Shown here: piece after piece, positions 54,058 to 62,565 of the stretch | Position numbering within the stretch: the first letter of the stretch is position 1 | Layout: every line of letters begins with the position of its first letter | Assembly (NCBI GenBank): GCA_034927345.1 | Contig: JAYFQE010000015.1 | Location: forward strand, 124,001-188,000 | Direction: 5' to 3' | DNA from: JAYFQE01 sp034927345 | GTDB taxonomy: Bacteria; Bacillota; Clostridia; Saccharofermentanales; UBA5734 | Length of the DNA stretch: 64,000 nt | The notes under the pieces: generated by a model | What the model was told of the DNA's origin: nothing | Seen by the model: the letters and a program-made list of their open reading frames with translations, nothing else | The model's database searches: none | Position numbers and translations under genes: made by a program

Positions 54058-54396
54058 ATGAAACAGTCTTATGATCAGATTCGCCTTATCTTCCATGCTA
54101 AAGCGTCGGACCAGCCGCTTGAATGCAAATTGATTGATCTGCCGGTCGACGAATCGGTTATGATAAAGAAAAGCATGGAGTTTTTTCACGATCCGGCGCC
54201 CTGCATGATCCATCGGTCGGCGGTATTGAATCGTCTGTATGCCGAATTGCTCGACTTCTGTGAATCGGCGGCGCAGCCCCTGGAAAATCTCGGCGCCGGA
54301 TTACCCTGGCGCTGGCTTCCGCCGGATCAGCAGGCCTGGTTTGATTTATCCGGATCGGCCTGCCCGGATTACATTTTGATTAAACGGATAGGATAA
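54058..54396 (+). CDS. Small unrecognised protein
   Basis: I do not recognise this 112-residue protein. It is soluble, with no signal peptide or membrane helix, and has three Cys (FHDPAPCMIH, LLDFCESA, GSACPDYI). The ATG at 54058 has GAGGA 7 nt upstream; a TTG at 54010 is in frame but lies at the stop of the upstream gene. It lies between the CcdA-like gene and the transglutaminase-like gene, all on the same strand, and is probably co-transcribed with them. Confidence 0.65.
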   Translation: MKQSYDQIRLIFHAKASDQPLECKLIDLPVDESVMIKKSMEFFHDPAPCMIHRSAVLNRLYAELLDFCESAAQPLENLGAGLPWRWLPPDQQAWFDLSGSACPDYILIKRIG

Positions 54397-54473
54397 CCCG
54401 GCGCTGCCAGCTGGATGGTTTCTGCGGGAAAACAGGCTGGTATGTATGGGTAACTTGGAAAAGAGGCTGCTTG

Positions 54474-57074
54474 ATGCAATTTTCATCATCCATAACATTG
54501 TCTATTCATCAGTGCTATCTGAACCGTTCCGTATCTTTCGGACTGCGGCGGCAAACCATCGAAACGGCGATCGCCGCTTGCCGGCAGCCGCTTCGGACGG
54601 TTCTCGAATTCTATTACGCCACGATGCCGGCGGCCGACCTCGGCCAATATCCGGTCGGGATTTATCGGCAATTTGCCGAATGGTCCCTGGCACGTGCTGA
54701 TGATTGCCCGTGGCCGGCAGCGGTCCCGGAGGATGTTTTTCTGGCTTTCGTCGCCGCCTACCGGGTTAACAATGAATCGATCGAACCGCACCGGCCGCTT
54801 TTTTACCAGGCTTTGGCCGGCCGTATCGCCGGCCTGGATATGCGGGCGGCCGCATTAGCCGTCAACATCTGGTGCGCCGGACAGGTGACCTATCGGAGCA
54901 GTGACGACCGGACTCTATCGCCCTTGGCGCTGATGAAATCCCTGGCCGGGCGCTGCGGCGAAGAATCGACTTTTTTAGTGGCGGCTCTGCGCAGCGTCGG
55001 TCTGCCGGCCCGTCAGGTTTATACGCCCCGCTGGGCGCATTGCGATGATAATCATGCCTGGGTAGAAGTATGGTGTGACGGTCAATGGTATTATATGGGC
55101 GCCTGTGAACCGGAACCGGTTTTAAACCGCGGCTGGTTTACAGAAGCCGCCGCCCGCGCCATGCTGGTCGATTGCCGTTCGCCCTGGCCGGTGGCGGGAG
55201 AAGATATTTTGGCGCATCGCGGCGGCACGGCGCTGCTCAATGAGATCGACCGTTATGCGCCCGCCGGATTGCTGCAAATCACCTTGCTCGATCGCGGCCT
55301 GCCGGCGCCCGGTATCCCGGTCTTTATCGAGTTGCTGAACAGCGCCGAACTGTTCCCGATCGCCGAACTGGAAACCGACGGCGCCGGCTGCGCCCGGATC
55401 AGGCTGGGATTGGGCAGCGTTCATATCCGGATCGTTGTCCGGAAAACCTGCCTGGAAAGACTCATGCAGATCGAAGAGCATTCCTGTCTGACGATTGACC
55501 TGGCCGATGAAGGCGAAGCCGGCGACAATAAGCCGGATTGCGCTTATACACTGGATTTCACAGCTCCGGCAGATCAGCCCCGGAATCGGATCATCCTGAC
55601 TGAAACGCAGGCAAGGCAAAAATCAGCTGTGCTCCGGCAAGCGGCGGAACACCGGTCCGGCCTGGCCGCCGGATTTTACCAGGCCGAAGAAGCAAAAACG
55701 CTGGCCGCCCGATTTCCCGATCCGCCACGCGTCCTGGAGATTCTTCAGGCCGCAGCGGGCAATTTCCAGGAGATCAGCAAATTTCTGCGGCTGGTTCTGG
55801 ATTCGCCGATCGGCTGCGATTCCGCCGGCGCCGGATTGGCTCTGTTGAACGCCTTGCCGGTAAAAGATTATCTGGACGTCCAGGCGGATTTCCTTTATCG
55901 GCAGATGCTTATGACTGCCGACAAACGTGCCGGCATCGCCGATTCATTATTTATTCCCTATGTTTTGAATCCCCGCATCCTTTTTGAACGCCTGACCGAT
56001 TTCAGACAACCCATTCTCCGGACGTTTTCCGCCGGGCAATTGGCCGCGTTCCGGGAAAATCCGCCGGCTGTCTGGGACTATGTAGCTAAAACCTACCGGG
56101 AAGCCCCCGATCGTGAAAACAGCCGCCCGCCCGCGACGCCGGTCGGCATTCTGAATTGCGGGTATGCCGACGAGACCGGCAGAAAACTCCTTTGCGTCGC
56201 CATTTTACGTACGTTGGCCATACCGGCCCGGCTGGATCCGTTTGATTTATCGGTTCAATATGCCGCAGAAGGGGAAATGGTCCCCCTGCATGCTGAAACG
56301 CCGGGATCCGGCCGGCCGTTGCCGGCGCGGATTACATTTGCGGCGGATGATCAGCCGGTCTGGAAATACAATCAGAATTGGACGCTGGCCCGTTATCAGG
56401 ATGGACGGTACGAGACCCTGCAAATTCCCAAATCCGCGTGTACGGATCTGGCGGCCGGCCGAGGTCGTCCGGTTTGCCGGTTGCTGCTGCAGCCCGGAAA
56501 ATACCGTGTCATAACGGCCAATCGGCTGCCCAACGGCAATCAATTGGCCTGGCTTCGTCGCTTCACGGTTCAATCCGGCCGTGAAATGCAAATCGGACTG
56601 GTCTGGCGCCAGGCCCGGCAAAGTGAATTATTGGAAGATATCCCGCTTGACCAGCTGCCGCTCGGCGACATCAGCGGGCGTCTCCTGCCTTTGGACGCTT
56701 TGCCGCAAGCGCCCGCGCAGCTGATGATCTGGCTGGCGATCGGCCGCGAGCCGACCGAACACATTTTAAACGAGTTGATCGAAGCTGCCGGCGATCTCAA
56801 TAAGATGGCCCTGCCGGTCGGCCTGGCTGTTGCCGCCGGCGATCCTGAGCAACAGGAAACCTTCGTCCGGGCGGCCGGCCTGTTGCAGCAGGCGACCGTC
56901 TATCGCCAGGGGCCGGCCGATGCGGTCGAATCGCTGGCCCGCCGCTTATATCTCGATCCGGATCAGAGGCCGCTGGTTGTTCTCCTTGATGCGCGCCGGC
57001 ATGTCCGTTTCGCTTTTGCCGGATATCAAGTCGGATTGGCGTCCCTGTTGATCCGGCTGGCCGGAATCCTTTAA
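54474..57074 (+). CDS. Transglutaminase-like protein with C-terminal thioredoxin-like domain
   Basis: A large (866-residue) soluble protein without a signal peptide. Residues about 130-215 form a transglutaminase core with Cys161 (GRCGEESTF), His194 (DDNHAWVEVW) and, where most members have Asp, Glu212 (YYMGACEPEP). A beta-rich middle (about 265-350) looks like a carboxypeptidase-regulatory-type sandwich. The last 115 residues (LMIWLAIGREPTEHIL, RPLVVLLDARRHVRFAFAGYQVG) resemble a thioredoxin fold without the CxxC pair. Such enzymes are usually thiol proteases or amidases; the true reaction is unknown. A weak AGAGG site precedes the ATG. It probably forms a unit with the CcdA-like gene. Confidence 0.78.
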   Translation: MQFSSSITLSIHQCYLNRSVSFGLRRQTIETAIAACRQPLRTVLEFYYATMPAADLGQYPVGIYRQFAEWSLARADDCPWPAAVPEDVFLAFVAAYRVNNESIEPHRPLFYQALAGRIAGLDMRAAALAVNIWCAGQVTYRSSDDRTLSPLALMKSLAGRCGEESTFLVAALRSVGLPARQVYTPRWAHCDDNHAWVEVWCDGQWYYMGACEPEPVLNRGWFTEAAARAMLVDCRSPWPVAGEDILAHRGGTALLNEIDRYAPAGLLQITLLDRGLPAPGIPVFIELLNSAELFPIAELETDGAGCARIRLGLGSVHIRIVVRKTCLERLMQIEEHSCLTIDLADEGEAGDNKPDCAYTLDFTAPADQPRNRIILTETQARQKSAVLRQAAEHRSGLAAGFYQAEEAKTLAARFPDPPRVLEILQAAAGNFQEISKFLRLVLDSPIGCDSAGAGLALLNALPVKDYLDVQADFLYRQMLMTADKRAGIADSLFIPYVLNPRILFERLTDFRQPILRTFSAGQLAAFRENPPAVWDYVAKTYREAPDRENSRPPATPVGILNCGYADETGRKLLCVAILRTLAIPARLDPFDLSVQYAAEGEMVPLHAETPGSGRPLPARITFAADDQPVWKYNQNWTLARYQDGRYETLQIPKSACTDLAAGRGRPVCRLLLQPGKYRVITANRLPNGNQLAWLRRFTVQSGREMQIGLVWRQARQSELLEDIPLDQLPLGDISGRLLPLDALPQAPAQLMIWLAIGREPTEHILNELIEAAGDLNKMALPVGLAVAAGDPEQQETFVRAAGLLQQATVYRQGPADAVESLARRLYLDPDQRPLVVLLDARRHVRFAFAGYQVGLASLLIRLAGIL

Positions 57075-57080
57075 GAAGTC

Positions 57081-57089
57081 TGGTATAAT
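57081..57089 (+). promoter_or_regulatory. Extended -10 promoter of the ylmH-like gene
   Basis: TGGTATAAT (57081-57089) is an extended -10 element 32 nt before the start; there is no -35 box of note. Confidence 0.45.
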
Positions 57090-57120
57090 GGCATTAAAGA
57101 GATAAAAAGGGGTGGATTTG

Positions 57121-57882
57121 ATGCCCGAATATGATCTGACCGACCGCCTGGCTGATCTGGCACGGCAGGCCGGAGACCGGGGCGTTTTGAAGCATACGCG
57201 CTTTTTATCGCCGGCGGAACAAGAATCTGCCCGGATCTGGCTGAAAAAGAACCGGGTCCGCCACGCTTTCAACGGCGGCTTTGACGGGGCGGAGCGGCAA
57301 GTTTGCTTTTTGATGTCCGACGATTCGGGAGACGAAGGTCCTGATGAAACCGATCTGGACGAGACGATCGTCGGGCTTTGTTTGACAGCGCCCGCAAAAC
57401 CGGCTCGCCTGAGCCACCGCGATTATCTGGGCAGCCTGCTGGCCCTCGGCATCCAGAGAGATCAGCTGGGCGATATCCTGGTCGATGAAAACCGGTCGAC
57501 TGTCCTGGTTCTGGCGAGTATGGCGTCTTTTATCGAAAATAATCTGGAACGAGTCGGTTCCTTGCCGGTACAGATAAATCCTGTACCGTTAAAGGAGATC
57601 AAGATACCGGAACGGATGTTCACCTCGTTCCGGATAACGGTCGCTTCTTTGCGGCTCGATAAAATAACCGCCGCCGGCTTTGGCCTGTCCCGCGCCGATG
57701 CGGCGGATCTGATCCGATCCGGGGCCGTTCAGGTGAACTGGAAGGAAGAGCAGCGGGTAGACCGTGAAGTGCCGGTCGGCGCCGTCCTGTCCTTGCGCGG
57801 CCGCGGCCGGATCCGCCTGGCCAGCGAAGAAGGCCTGTCCAGAAAAGACCGGCATATTCTGGTACTGGAACGTTATGAATAG
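57121..57882 (+). CDS. ylmH: YlmH-like RNA-binding protein (S4 domain)
   Basis: Cytoplasmic RNA-binding protein of 253 residues. Residues about 1-170 are the YlmH N-terminal domains (HTRFLSPAEQESARIWL, LSHRDYLGSLLALGIQRDQLGDILV, VLASMASFIENNLERVG). Residues about 175-245 are an S4 domain (LRLDKITAAGFGLSRADAADLIRSGAVQVNW). Members of this family rescue stalled ribosomes or sit in the cell-division gene cluster; here it is alone. The ATG at 57121 follows an AAAAAGGGG site; a GTG at 57112 lies within it. Confidence 0.9.
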   Translation: MPEYDLTDRLADLARQAGDRGVLKHTRFLSPAEQESARIWLKKNRVRHAFNGGFDGAERQVCFLMSDDSGDEGPDETDLDETIVGLCLTAPAKPARLSHRDYLGSLLALGIQRDQLGDILVDENRSTVLVLASMASFIENNLERVGSLPVQINPVPLKEIKIPERMFTSFRITVASLRLDKITAAGFGLSRADAADLIRSGAVQVNWKEEQRVDREVPVGAVLSLRGRGRIRLASEEGLSRKDRHILVLERYE

Positions 57883-57908
57883 ATCCTACCAAAAGAGGTG
57901 ATGGCGTT

Positions 57909-59234
57909 GTGAAGATTTCAGTGGCAGCGATCGGTCTGGCAGGGGAATTGGAAGCCGGTTTTGAGCAGGCGGGCGCCTTATGCCGTAAAACAACAGCGGC
58001 GCTTGCCGCCGCCGGCGTACCGGTAGTAGATGTTGGCGCCGTCGTGTACGATACCGCCACAAAACGCGCGGCAGCAGCGGCTTTGGCGGACTGTCCATTT
58101 GACGTCCTGCTGGTTTGCGTAGCAACCTGGAGTGAAGACCATCACTTGCTGGATTTGTTGGCAGAATATCCGGTGCCGGTCATCCTGCATGCTTTTCCGG
58201 CCATAGACACGGGATCATTATGCGGTGTTCATCAGATTTGTTCCGTTCTGACCGATATCGGGTATGATCGTTACCATTATGTCTATGGCGATGCCGGCAG
58301 CCGGCAGACCATAACGGCAATACAGGAAATCCTGCAGCTGGCCGCCCTGGACAAGAGTCTGAAAAGCAGCCTGATCGGTTCGGTCGGCGGGCGCGTTAAA
58401 GGCATGAGCGAGATCATTTATGACGAATTTGCCTTAAAAAAACAACTGGGCATCCGGGTTGTGCCGATTGACGAAAGCGAATTGCAGGAAGCCCGCCCGC
58501 CGGTCGGCAGCAAGGCCGTAAAGGATGCCTGGGACGCGATGCGGGAAAAATTCCAGAGCATTCAATCCGGCGATCAGGATAATCTCGACGCCGTCAGCTA
58601 TTATCTGGCTCTGAAAAAGCTGGTTGCGCAGTATGACTTGCAGGGCATAACCGTGAACTGTTACCCCCGTTATATGGGCAAAATCTGTCTGGGATATTCG
58701 CTTTTGGCCGAAGAAGGGATTGTCTGCGGCTGTGAAGGGGACGTCAATAACACGGTTATGATGAAAATTCTTTACGAATTGAGCGGATCGTGCGTTCACA
58801 ATACAGATCTGCTTTATCCCGATCCGGTTGGCAATACCATCCTCTTTTCACACTGCGGCAGCGGCGGGATATCGCTTGCCGCCCGCCGGGAGGAGCTTGT
58901 ATTGGCTCCAGTCAGACTGGCCGGCAGCGGCGCCTGCTGCCTTTTTACGGCTAAGCAGGGCCCGGTGATGCTGGCGAATCTTGTCGGCCACGGCGGAACC
59001 CTGCGTATGTCGGTCATGACCGGCAAAGCTGTATCTTGCGGCATGGAGTTTCCCGGCAATCCTCTGAAAGTCCGGTTTGCACAACCGGTTCTGGAGCTTT
59101 GCCGGCAGATAGCCGAAAAAGGAACAGGCCACCATTGGATGGCGGCCTATGGCGACAAGACTGATTTGCTGGCGCAATGCTGCCAGCAGGCCCGGATCGG
59201 GTTCAATCGGATTGACCGGCCGGATTTTCCATGA
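57909..59234 (+). CDS. L-fucose/L-arabinose isomerase-family protein
   Basis: A 441-residue protein of the FucI/AraA isomerase superfamily, which interconverts aldoses and ketoses with a metal ion. Recognisable parts are DVLLVCVATWSEDHHLLDLL, GGRVKGMSEIIYDEFALKKQLG, NCYPRYMGKICLGYSLLAEEG, CEGDVNNTVMMKILYELSG and FSHCGSGGISLAA. The start is GTG with AGAGGTGATG just upstream; the ATG in that stretch runs into a stop after three codons. It is shorter than true FucI (about 590 residues) and may act on another sugar. Its last 32 nt overlap the convergent serpin gene. Confidence 0.88.
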   Translation: MKISVAAIGLAGELEAGFEQAGALCRKTTAALAAAGVPVVDVGAVVYDTATKRAAAAALADCPFDVLLVCVATWSEDHHLLDLLAEYPVPVILHAFPAIDTGSLCGVHQICSVLTDIGYDRYHYVYGDAGSRQTITAIQEILQLAALDKSLKSSLIGSVGGRVKGMSEIIYDEFALKKQLGIRVVPIDESELQEARPPVGSKAVKDAWDAMREKFQSIQSGDQDNLDAVSYYLALKKLVAQYDLQGITVNCYPRYMGKICLGYSLLAEEGIVCGCEGDVNNTVMMKILYELSGSCVHNTDLLYPDPVGNTILFSHCGSGGISLAARREELVLAPVRLAGSGACCLFTAKQGPVMLANLVGHGGTLRMSVMTGKAVSCGMEFPGNPLKVRFAQPVLELCRQIAEKGTGHHWMAAYGDKTDLLAQCCQQARIGFNRIDRPDFP

Positions 59235-60489
59235 TGCCCAGGAAAAGCGGCAGTCCGGTTTTTGTGTCGACAATGCCGAAAACGAAAGGCCGATCGAAAA
59301 TCATCGTTTGATCAGCGACCAATATAGCCGTTTCCCTGATTTCCACCGAGGTTACGGCAGCGGCTTCGGTGCCTTTTTCGTCAACCCGGCAGTATGTTTT
59401 ATGCTTGATTTCGCTGATATAAAGATTATTTTCATGAGCCGCGTTCATCAGCGAGAAATCGGCGCGGCCGCCGTCAAAAGCGATGCCCATGCCCATCGTA
59501 TCCAATTCATTGAGTAAACTGTCTTCATAACGCGCTTCAAATTTCGGCAGGGCCAGTTCGACTGATACATCTTGACCGGATGCCAGCAAATCCGCAAAGT
59601 CCGTTTCGGTCATATTCTGAATCATGGCGCGGGGGTCTTCATTTTCAGCCGGCAGGAGAACCATCATCGCATAACGTTCGTCGGCATAAGGCAGCAGAAC
59701 GCCGCGCCGCGCCTTGCTTTCAAGATAGCTCATGCTGTCCAGACGATTCATAAAAGGCGTTTGGATGCTCTTATCCGGCGTCTTGAACGCACGGTCGGCG
59801 GTTTCCTTAGTCAAAAAAGGCGTTTTCCAGTCTGATTTGAAATAGATCGCATTGATCAAGTACATCACAACATCGGCGTCGATTTTCTCGATAATCTTCT
59901 CGATCTTGTCCTTGGTCGCCTGTTTGACCCAGTCGTTGATCACGCCGACCGATTCCGGTTTGCTGAAATCCAGCGCCCGGGCAGCCGCGCCGAAAAAGTC
60001 GGCGTTCTTCTGTAAAAACGTCGTGTCGGGATTAAAGCCGGTCCGGTACCAGATGGAATTGCTGATCGACAATTGAGCTTTACCGCCCGGATTGCTTAAT
60101 AAGGTTATCCAGTCGCGGCAGGCTTCATTCAGTTCAGTTTCACTCAATCCCTGTTCTGCCAGCAAATGGAGGATCGCCGAACGCGTGTCGCCGTCCGCTC
60201 CGTTTAAAGCCATCGCCAGCGCCAGATAAACCGAAGCCGGTGAAACCAGCACATTGCCTTTGTTCAAGGCAGATTCCTGAAACAGCCGCCATGAGAATCC
60301 GGAAACCGAACCGGTAAAAGCGGCATCCGGTTCCGCAGGTGACTTGGGCCATTGTGCCGCGTTAACCCGGCTCATCAAATCGATGCCGGCGCCGGCGGCG
60401 GCGCAGCCCGGCATCGCCAAAGCCAGAATCAGACAGAAGCAAAGCAATAAAATCATTCTGGGGCGCATCAAGCCTGTCCGGTGTTTCAT
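59203..60489 (-). CDS. Serpin, predicted lipoprotein
   Basis: Serine-protease inhibitor of 428 residues. Residues 1-28 form a signal peptide and Cys29 (AMPGC) is the lipidation site, so it should sit on the outer face of the membrane. The serpin body has NVLVSPASVYLALAMALNGADGDT, NDWVKQATKDKIEKI and YLINAIYFKSDWKTPF. The hinge VDEKGTEAAAVTSVEIRE is of the inhibitory type (small residues, no Pro), then DRPFVFGIVDTKTGLPLFLGIMENP. By counting from the hinge Glu, P1-P1' falls near Thr-Ala, but the loop is about three residues longer than in human antitrypsin, so this is uncertain. ATG at 60489 has AAAGG 9 nt upstream; a longer start at 60513 is less likely. Confidence 0.92.
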   Translation of the reverse strand: MKHRTGLMRPRMILLLCFCLILALAMPGCAAAGAGIDLMSRVNAAQWPKSPAEPDAAFTGSVSGFSWRLFQESALNKGNVLVSPASVYLALAMALNGADGDTRSAILHLLAEQGLSETELNEACRDWITLLSNPGGKAQLSISNSIWYRTGFNPDTTFLQKNADFFGAAARALDFSKPESVGVINDWVKQATKDKIEKIIEKIDADVVMYLINAIYFKSDWKTPFLTKETADRAFKTPDKSIQTPFMNRLDSMSYLESKARRGVLLPYADERYAMMVLLPAENEDPRAMIQNMTETDFADLLASGQDVSVELALPKFEARYEDSLLNELDTMGMGIAFDGGRADFSLMNAAHENNLYISEIKHKTYCRVDEKGTEAAAVTSVEIRETAILVADQTMIFDRPFVFGIVDTKTGLPLFLGIMENPAGQSD

Positions 60490-60634
60490 AGCCATCAACC
60501 TTTCCAGATGCATTCGCCTGTTCGCGAATGGATAGAGCCCTTTTGTGTATCCGGCGATTTATTCTAGTCTGTTTTTTAGACGAAATCCGGCGGTAAATGT
60601 TCCCGCCGCATGCGGACCGGAAGGCGCAAGGCGA

Positions 60635-61147
60635 TTAGGCATGAACCGGTTTCTGTTGCAGGCGGGCGTTAATGTAATTGGATACCGATCCGACCGGAAT
60701 ATTCAACGCCAGCGCGAATTCTTCGAAGAGCAGTTTTTCTGCCGACCGGTACATCAGGATATCGGACTCGCTCAATGTTTTGCCGCCGGCGATTTTATCC
60801 TTCTTTTTCAAATACAAACCTTTAAGCATACGCATACAGACCTGACTGTCGCATGACTTGAAAATGTCTCTGTATTTGATTTCCCTTTCCTTTTTGTCAT
60901 CGATCCAAAGCGGCTCAAGAGTACCCATGGAAGCAATAAGCTGTTCGACTTCCTGCTTTGAATATAAACTGCGCAAAAACACTTTATCACTATTAACAGG
61001 AAAATAGATCCTGCTGTTCTCATCGAATATAGGCTGTAAAATATAATACAGCGTTGAGTCGTTGTTATTATCCGGCCGCGTATGAATGTCCAATATCCTG
61101 CATGCGCCGCAGTTTCCGAACATAATAGAATCGCCGATTTTATACAT
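60635..61147 (-). CDS. CarD-like transcription regulator
   Basis: A 170-residue protein related to CarD/CdnL, which binds RNA polymerase at promoters. Residues about 1-65 form the polymerase-interacting domain (MYKIGDSIMFGNCGACRILDIH, YYILQPIFDENSRIYFPVNSDKVFLR). The C-terminal part is helical (KYRDIFKSC, ALNIPVGSVSNYINARL). CarD usually has a HGVG-type loop; here it is NCGAC, with a CxxC pair. ATG at 61147 has GGGGGGA upstream. It sits downstream of a good promoter with a leader of about 110 nt, on the minus strand before the serpin gene (145-nt gap). Confidence 0.88.
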   Translation of the reverse strand: MYKIGDSIMFGNCGACRILDIHTRPDNNNDSTLYYILQPIFDENSRIYFPVNSDKVFLRSLYSKQEVEQLIASMGTLEPLWIDDKKEREIKYRDIFKSCDSQVCMRMLKGLYLKKKDKIAGGKTLSESDILMYRSAEKLLFEEFALALNIPVGSVSNYINARLQQKPVHA

Positions 61148-61209
61148 ACCAAATCCCCCCGCATTGTTCATCAATAAATGAAAACTTGCTAAGACGATGT
61201 GAATATAAT

Positions 61210-61293
61210 AATTTGCAAATTGAAATTAAAATAACATCATCATAACTACTTGATTCTATTTACTATTATATCAAATTTTCAATCTTTTTGTAA
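61210..61293 (-). promoter_or_regulatory. Promoter and AT-rich leader of the CarD-like gene
   Basis: On the minus strand TTACAA (61288-61293), a 17-nt spacer and TATAAT (61265-61270) form a good sigma-A promoter. The AT-rich leader contains the 12-bp palindrome AATTTGCAAATT (61210-61221). The rest of the 302-nt gap (61148-61449) holds a terminator and nothing else I can support. Confidence 0.65.
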
Positions 61294-61381
61294 GTAAGAT
61301 TTTTATGATGGCCTGAATAAGGGGACAGAGCGTTAAGAATATCCGGCGCGGCTTGCGGTTCCCGGCAACGGTTTGACCATA

Positions 61382-61418
61382 AAAAACGCCGGACTATCCT
61401 TAAGCAGGATAATCCGGC
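61382..61418 (-). terminator. Rho-independent terminator of the second Gfo/Idh/MocA gene
   Basis: GCCGGACTATCC (61388-61399) pairs with GGATAATCCGGC (61407-61418) with one mismatch and a 7-nt loop. On the minus strand it is followed by TTTTTT (61381-61386). This is the clearest intrinsic terminator in the window. Confidence 0.85.
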
Positions 61419-61449
61419 AGAACAACCGGCAGTCGGGCAGGTCCGGAAA

Positions 61450-62508
61450 TTACCGGATAACGACCTCATGGCCGGAAGATGCCGACGCATAGACGGCGTC
61501 GAGGATCTTCATCAGTTCAACCCCGTCTTCGACGGGATTCAGGCAGGTCGTGCCGTTTTGGATGCAATCGATGAAATGAGCGGTTTCATTTTTGAAATTT
61601 TCAGCGAAGGGATTCTCATCTTCGCTGTACCGGGGCGTCATATCCATCAGATAACCGCCGGCAGTGGAGAAAATCTCCATTTTAGGCTCCATAATCGCGC
61701 CGGCTTTGGTGCCGTATAGCTCCAGAGTCAGTTTTTCATCTTTGATATTCTGGCAGAAACTGGTTTCAACTTGCAGCACAACGCCGTTGTCAAAACGGAT
61801 CATCGCCACGGCCATGTCCTCTACATCGCAGAAATCCGATGGATCGGCCGGCTGATATCGGTTCAGCATCTTGATGTCATAACGCGGCCCGATATCGGCA
61901 AACGTTGCGCCGGTTACCGTCACGGCCTGTGGTTTGCCGATGAGAAAGCGAACCAAATCGATCATATGGACGCCCAGATCGATCAGCGGCCCGCCGCCGG
62001 AACGCTTCTTATCGGCAAACCAGCCGCCCGGATTGCCGACACGCCGGACACAAGAGGTTTTGGCATAATAAATCCGGCCTAAAGCACCGTCCCGGATAAA
62101 ATCCGACATGATCCGCGTATTCTTGCCAAAACGGCGCACAAAACCGATCATCAGGAGTTTGCCGGACTCCCGGGCTGCCTGCTGCATTTCCAGCGCCTCG
62201 GCGGTGTTTAAAGCCGGGGGCTTTTCGCATAAGACATGCTTGCCGGCTTTCAAAGCGGCGACAGCGGCCGGTTTGTGGCCATTGTTCCAGGTACAGACGC
62301 TGACCGCGTCCAATTCCGGCAGGCGAACCATTTCATGGTAATCTGTATAGACATGCGGAATATTGTATTTACGGGCATAATCCGCAGCCCGCTGGGCGTT
62401 GATGTCGCAAACCGCAATGACTTCAACGGAATCCAGAGCCTGATAACCGGCCATATGGCAGTTGCTGATGTTGCCGGCCCCGATGATGCCGACCTTGATC
62501 TTATCCAT
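61450..62508 (-). CDS. Gfo/Idh/MocA-family oxidoreductase (paralogue)
   Basis: NAD(P)-dependent oxidoreductase of 352 residues. The Rossmann motif is GIIGAGNISNCHMAGYQ, the catalytic Glu-Lys-Pro is in CEKPPALNTAEALEM, and GGPLIDLGVHMIDLVRFLIG holds the Asp/His pair. GAGGG precedes the start. The two enzymes of this window share long identical blocks (for example in the GGWF and GGPLIDLGVH regions) and the same C-terminal GHEVVIR. It is followed by a strong terminator and preceded, after 57 nt, by an AraC regulator on the same strand that may control it. Confidence 0.93.
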   Translation of the reverse strand: MDKIKVGIIGAGNISNCHMAGYQALDSVEVIAVCDINAQRAADYARKYNIPHVYTDYHEMVRLPELDAVSVCTWNNGHKPAAVAALKAGKHVLCEKPPALNTAEALEMQQAARESGKLLMIGFVRRFGKNTRIMSDFIRDGALGRIYYAKTSCVRRVGNPGGWFADKKRSGGGPLIDLGVHMIDLVRFLIGKPQAVTVTGATFADIGPRYDIKMLNRYQPADPSDFCDVEDMAVAMIRFDNGVVLQVETSFCQNIKDEKLTLELYGTKAGAIMEPKMEIFSTAGGYLMDMTPRYSEDENPFAENFKNETAHFIDCIQNGTTCLNPVEDGVELMKILDAVYASASSGHEVVIR

Positions 62509-62565
62509 TCATTCAACCCTCTTTCATATGCTCTGTCTTTGATTCTGACAGATGCCCTCAGCATA

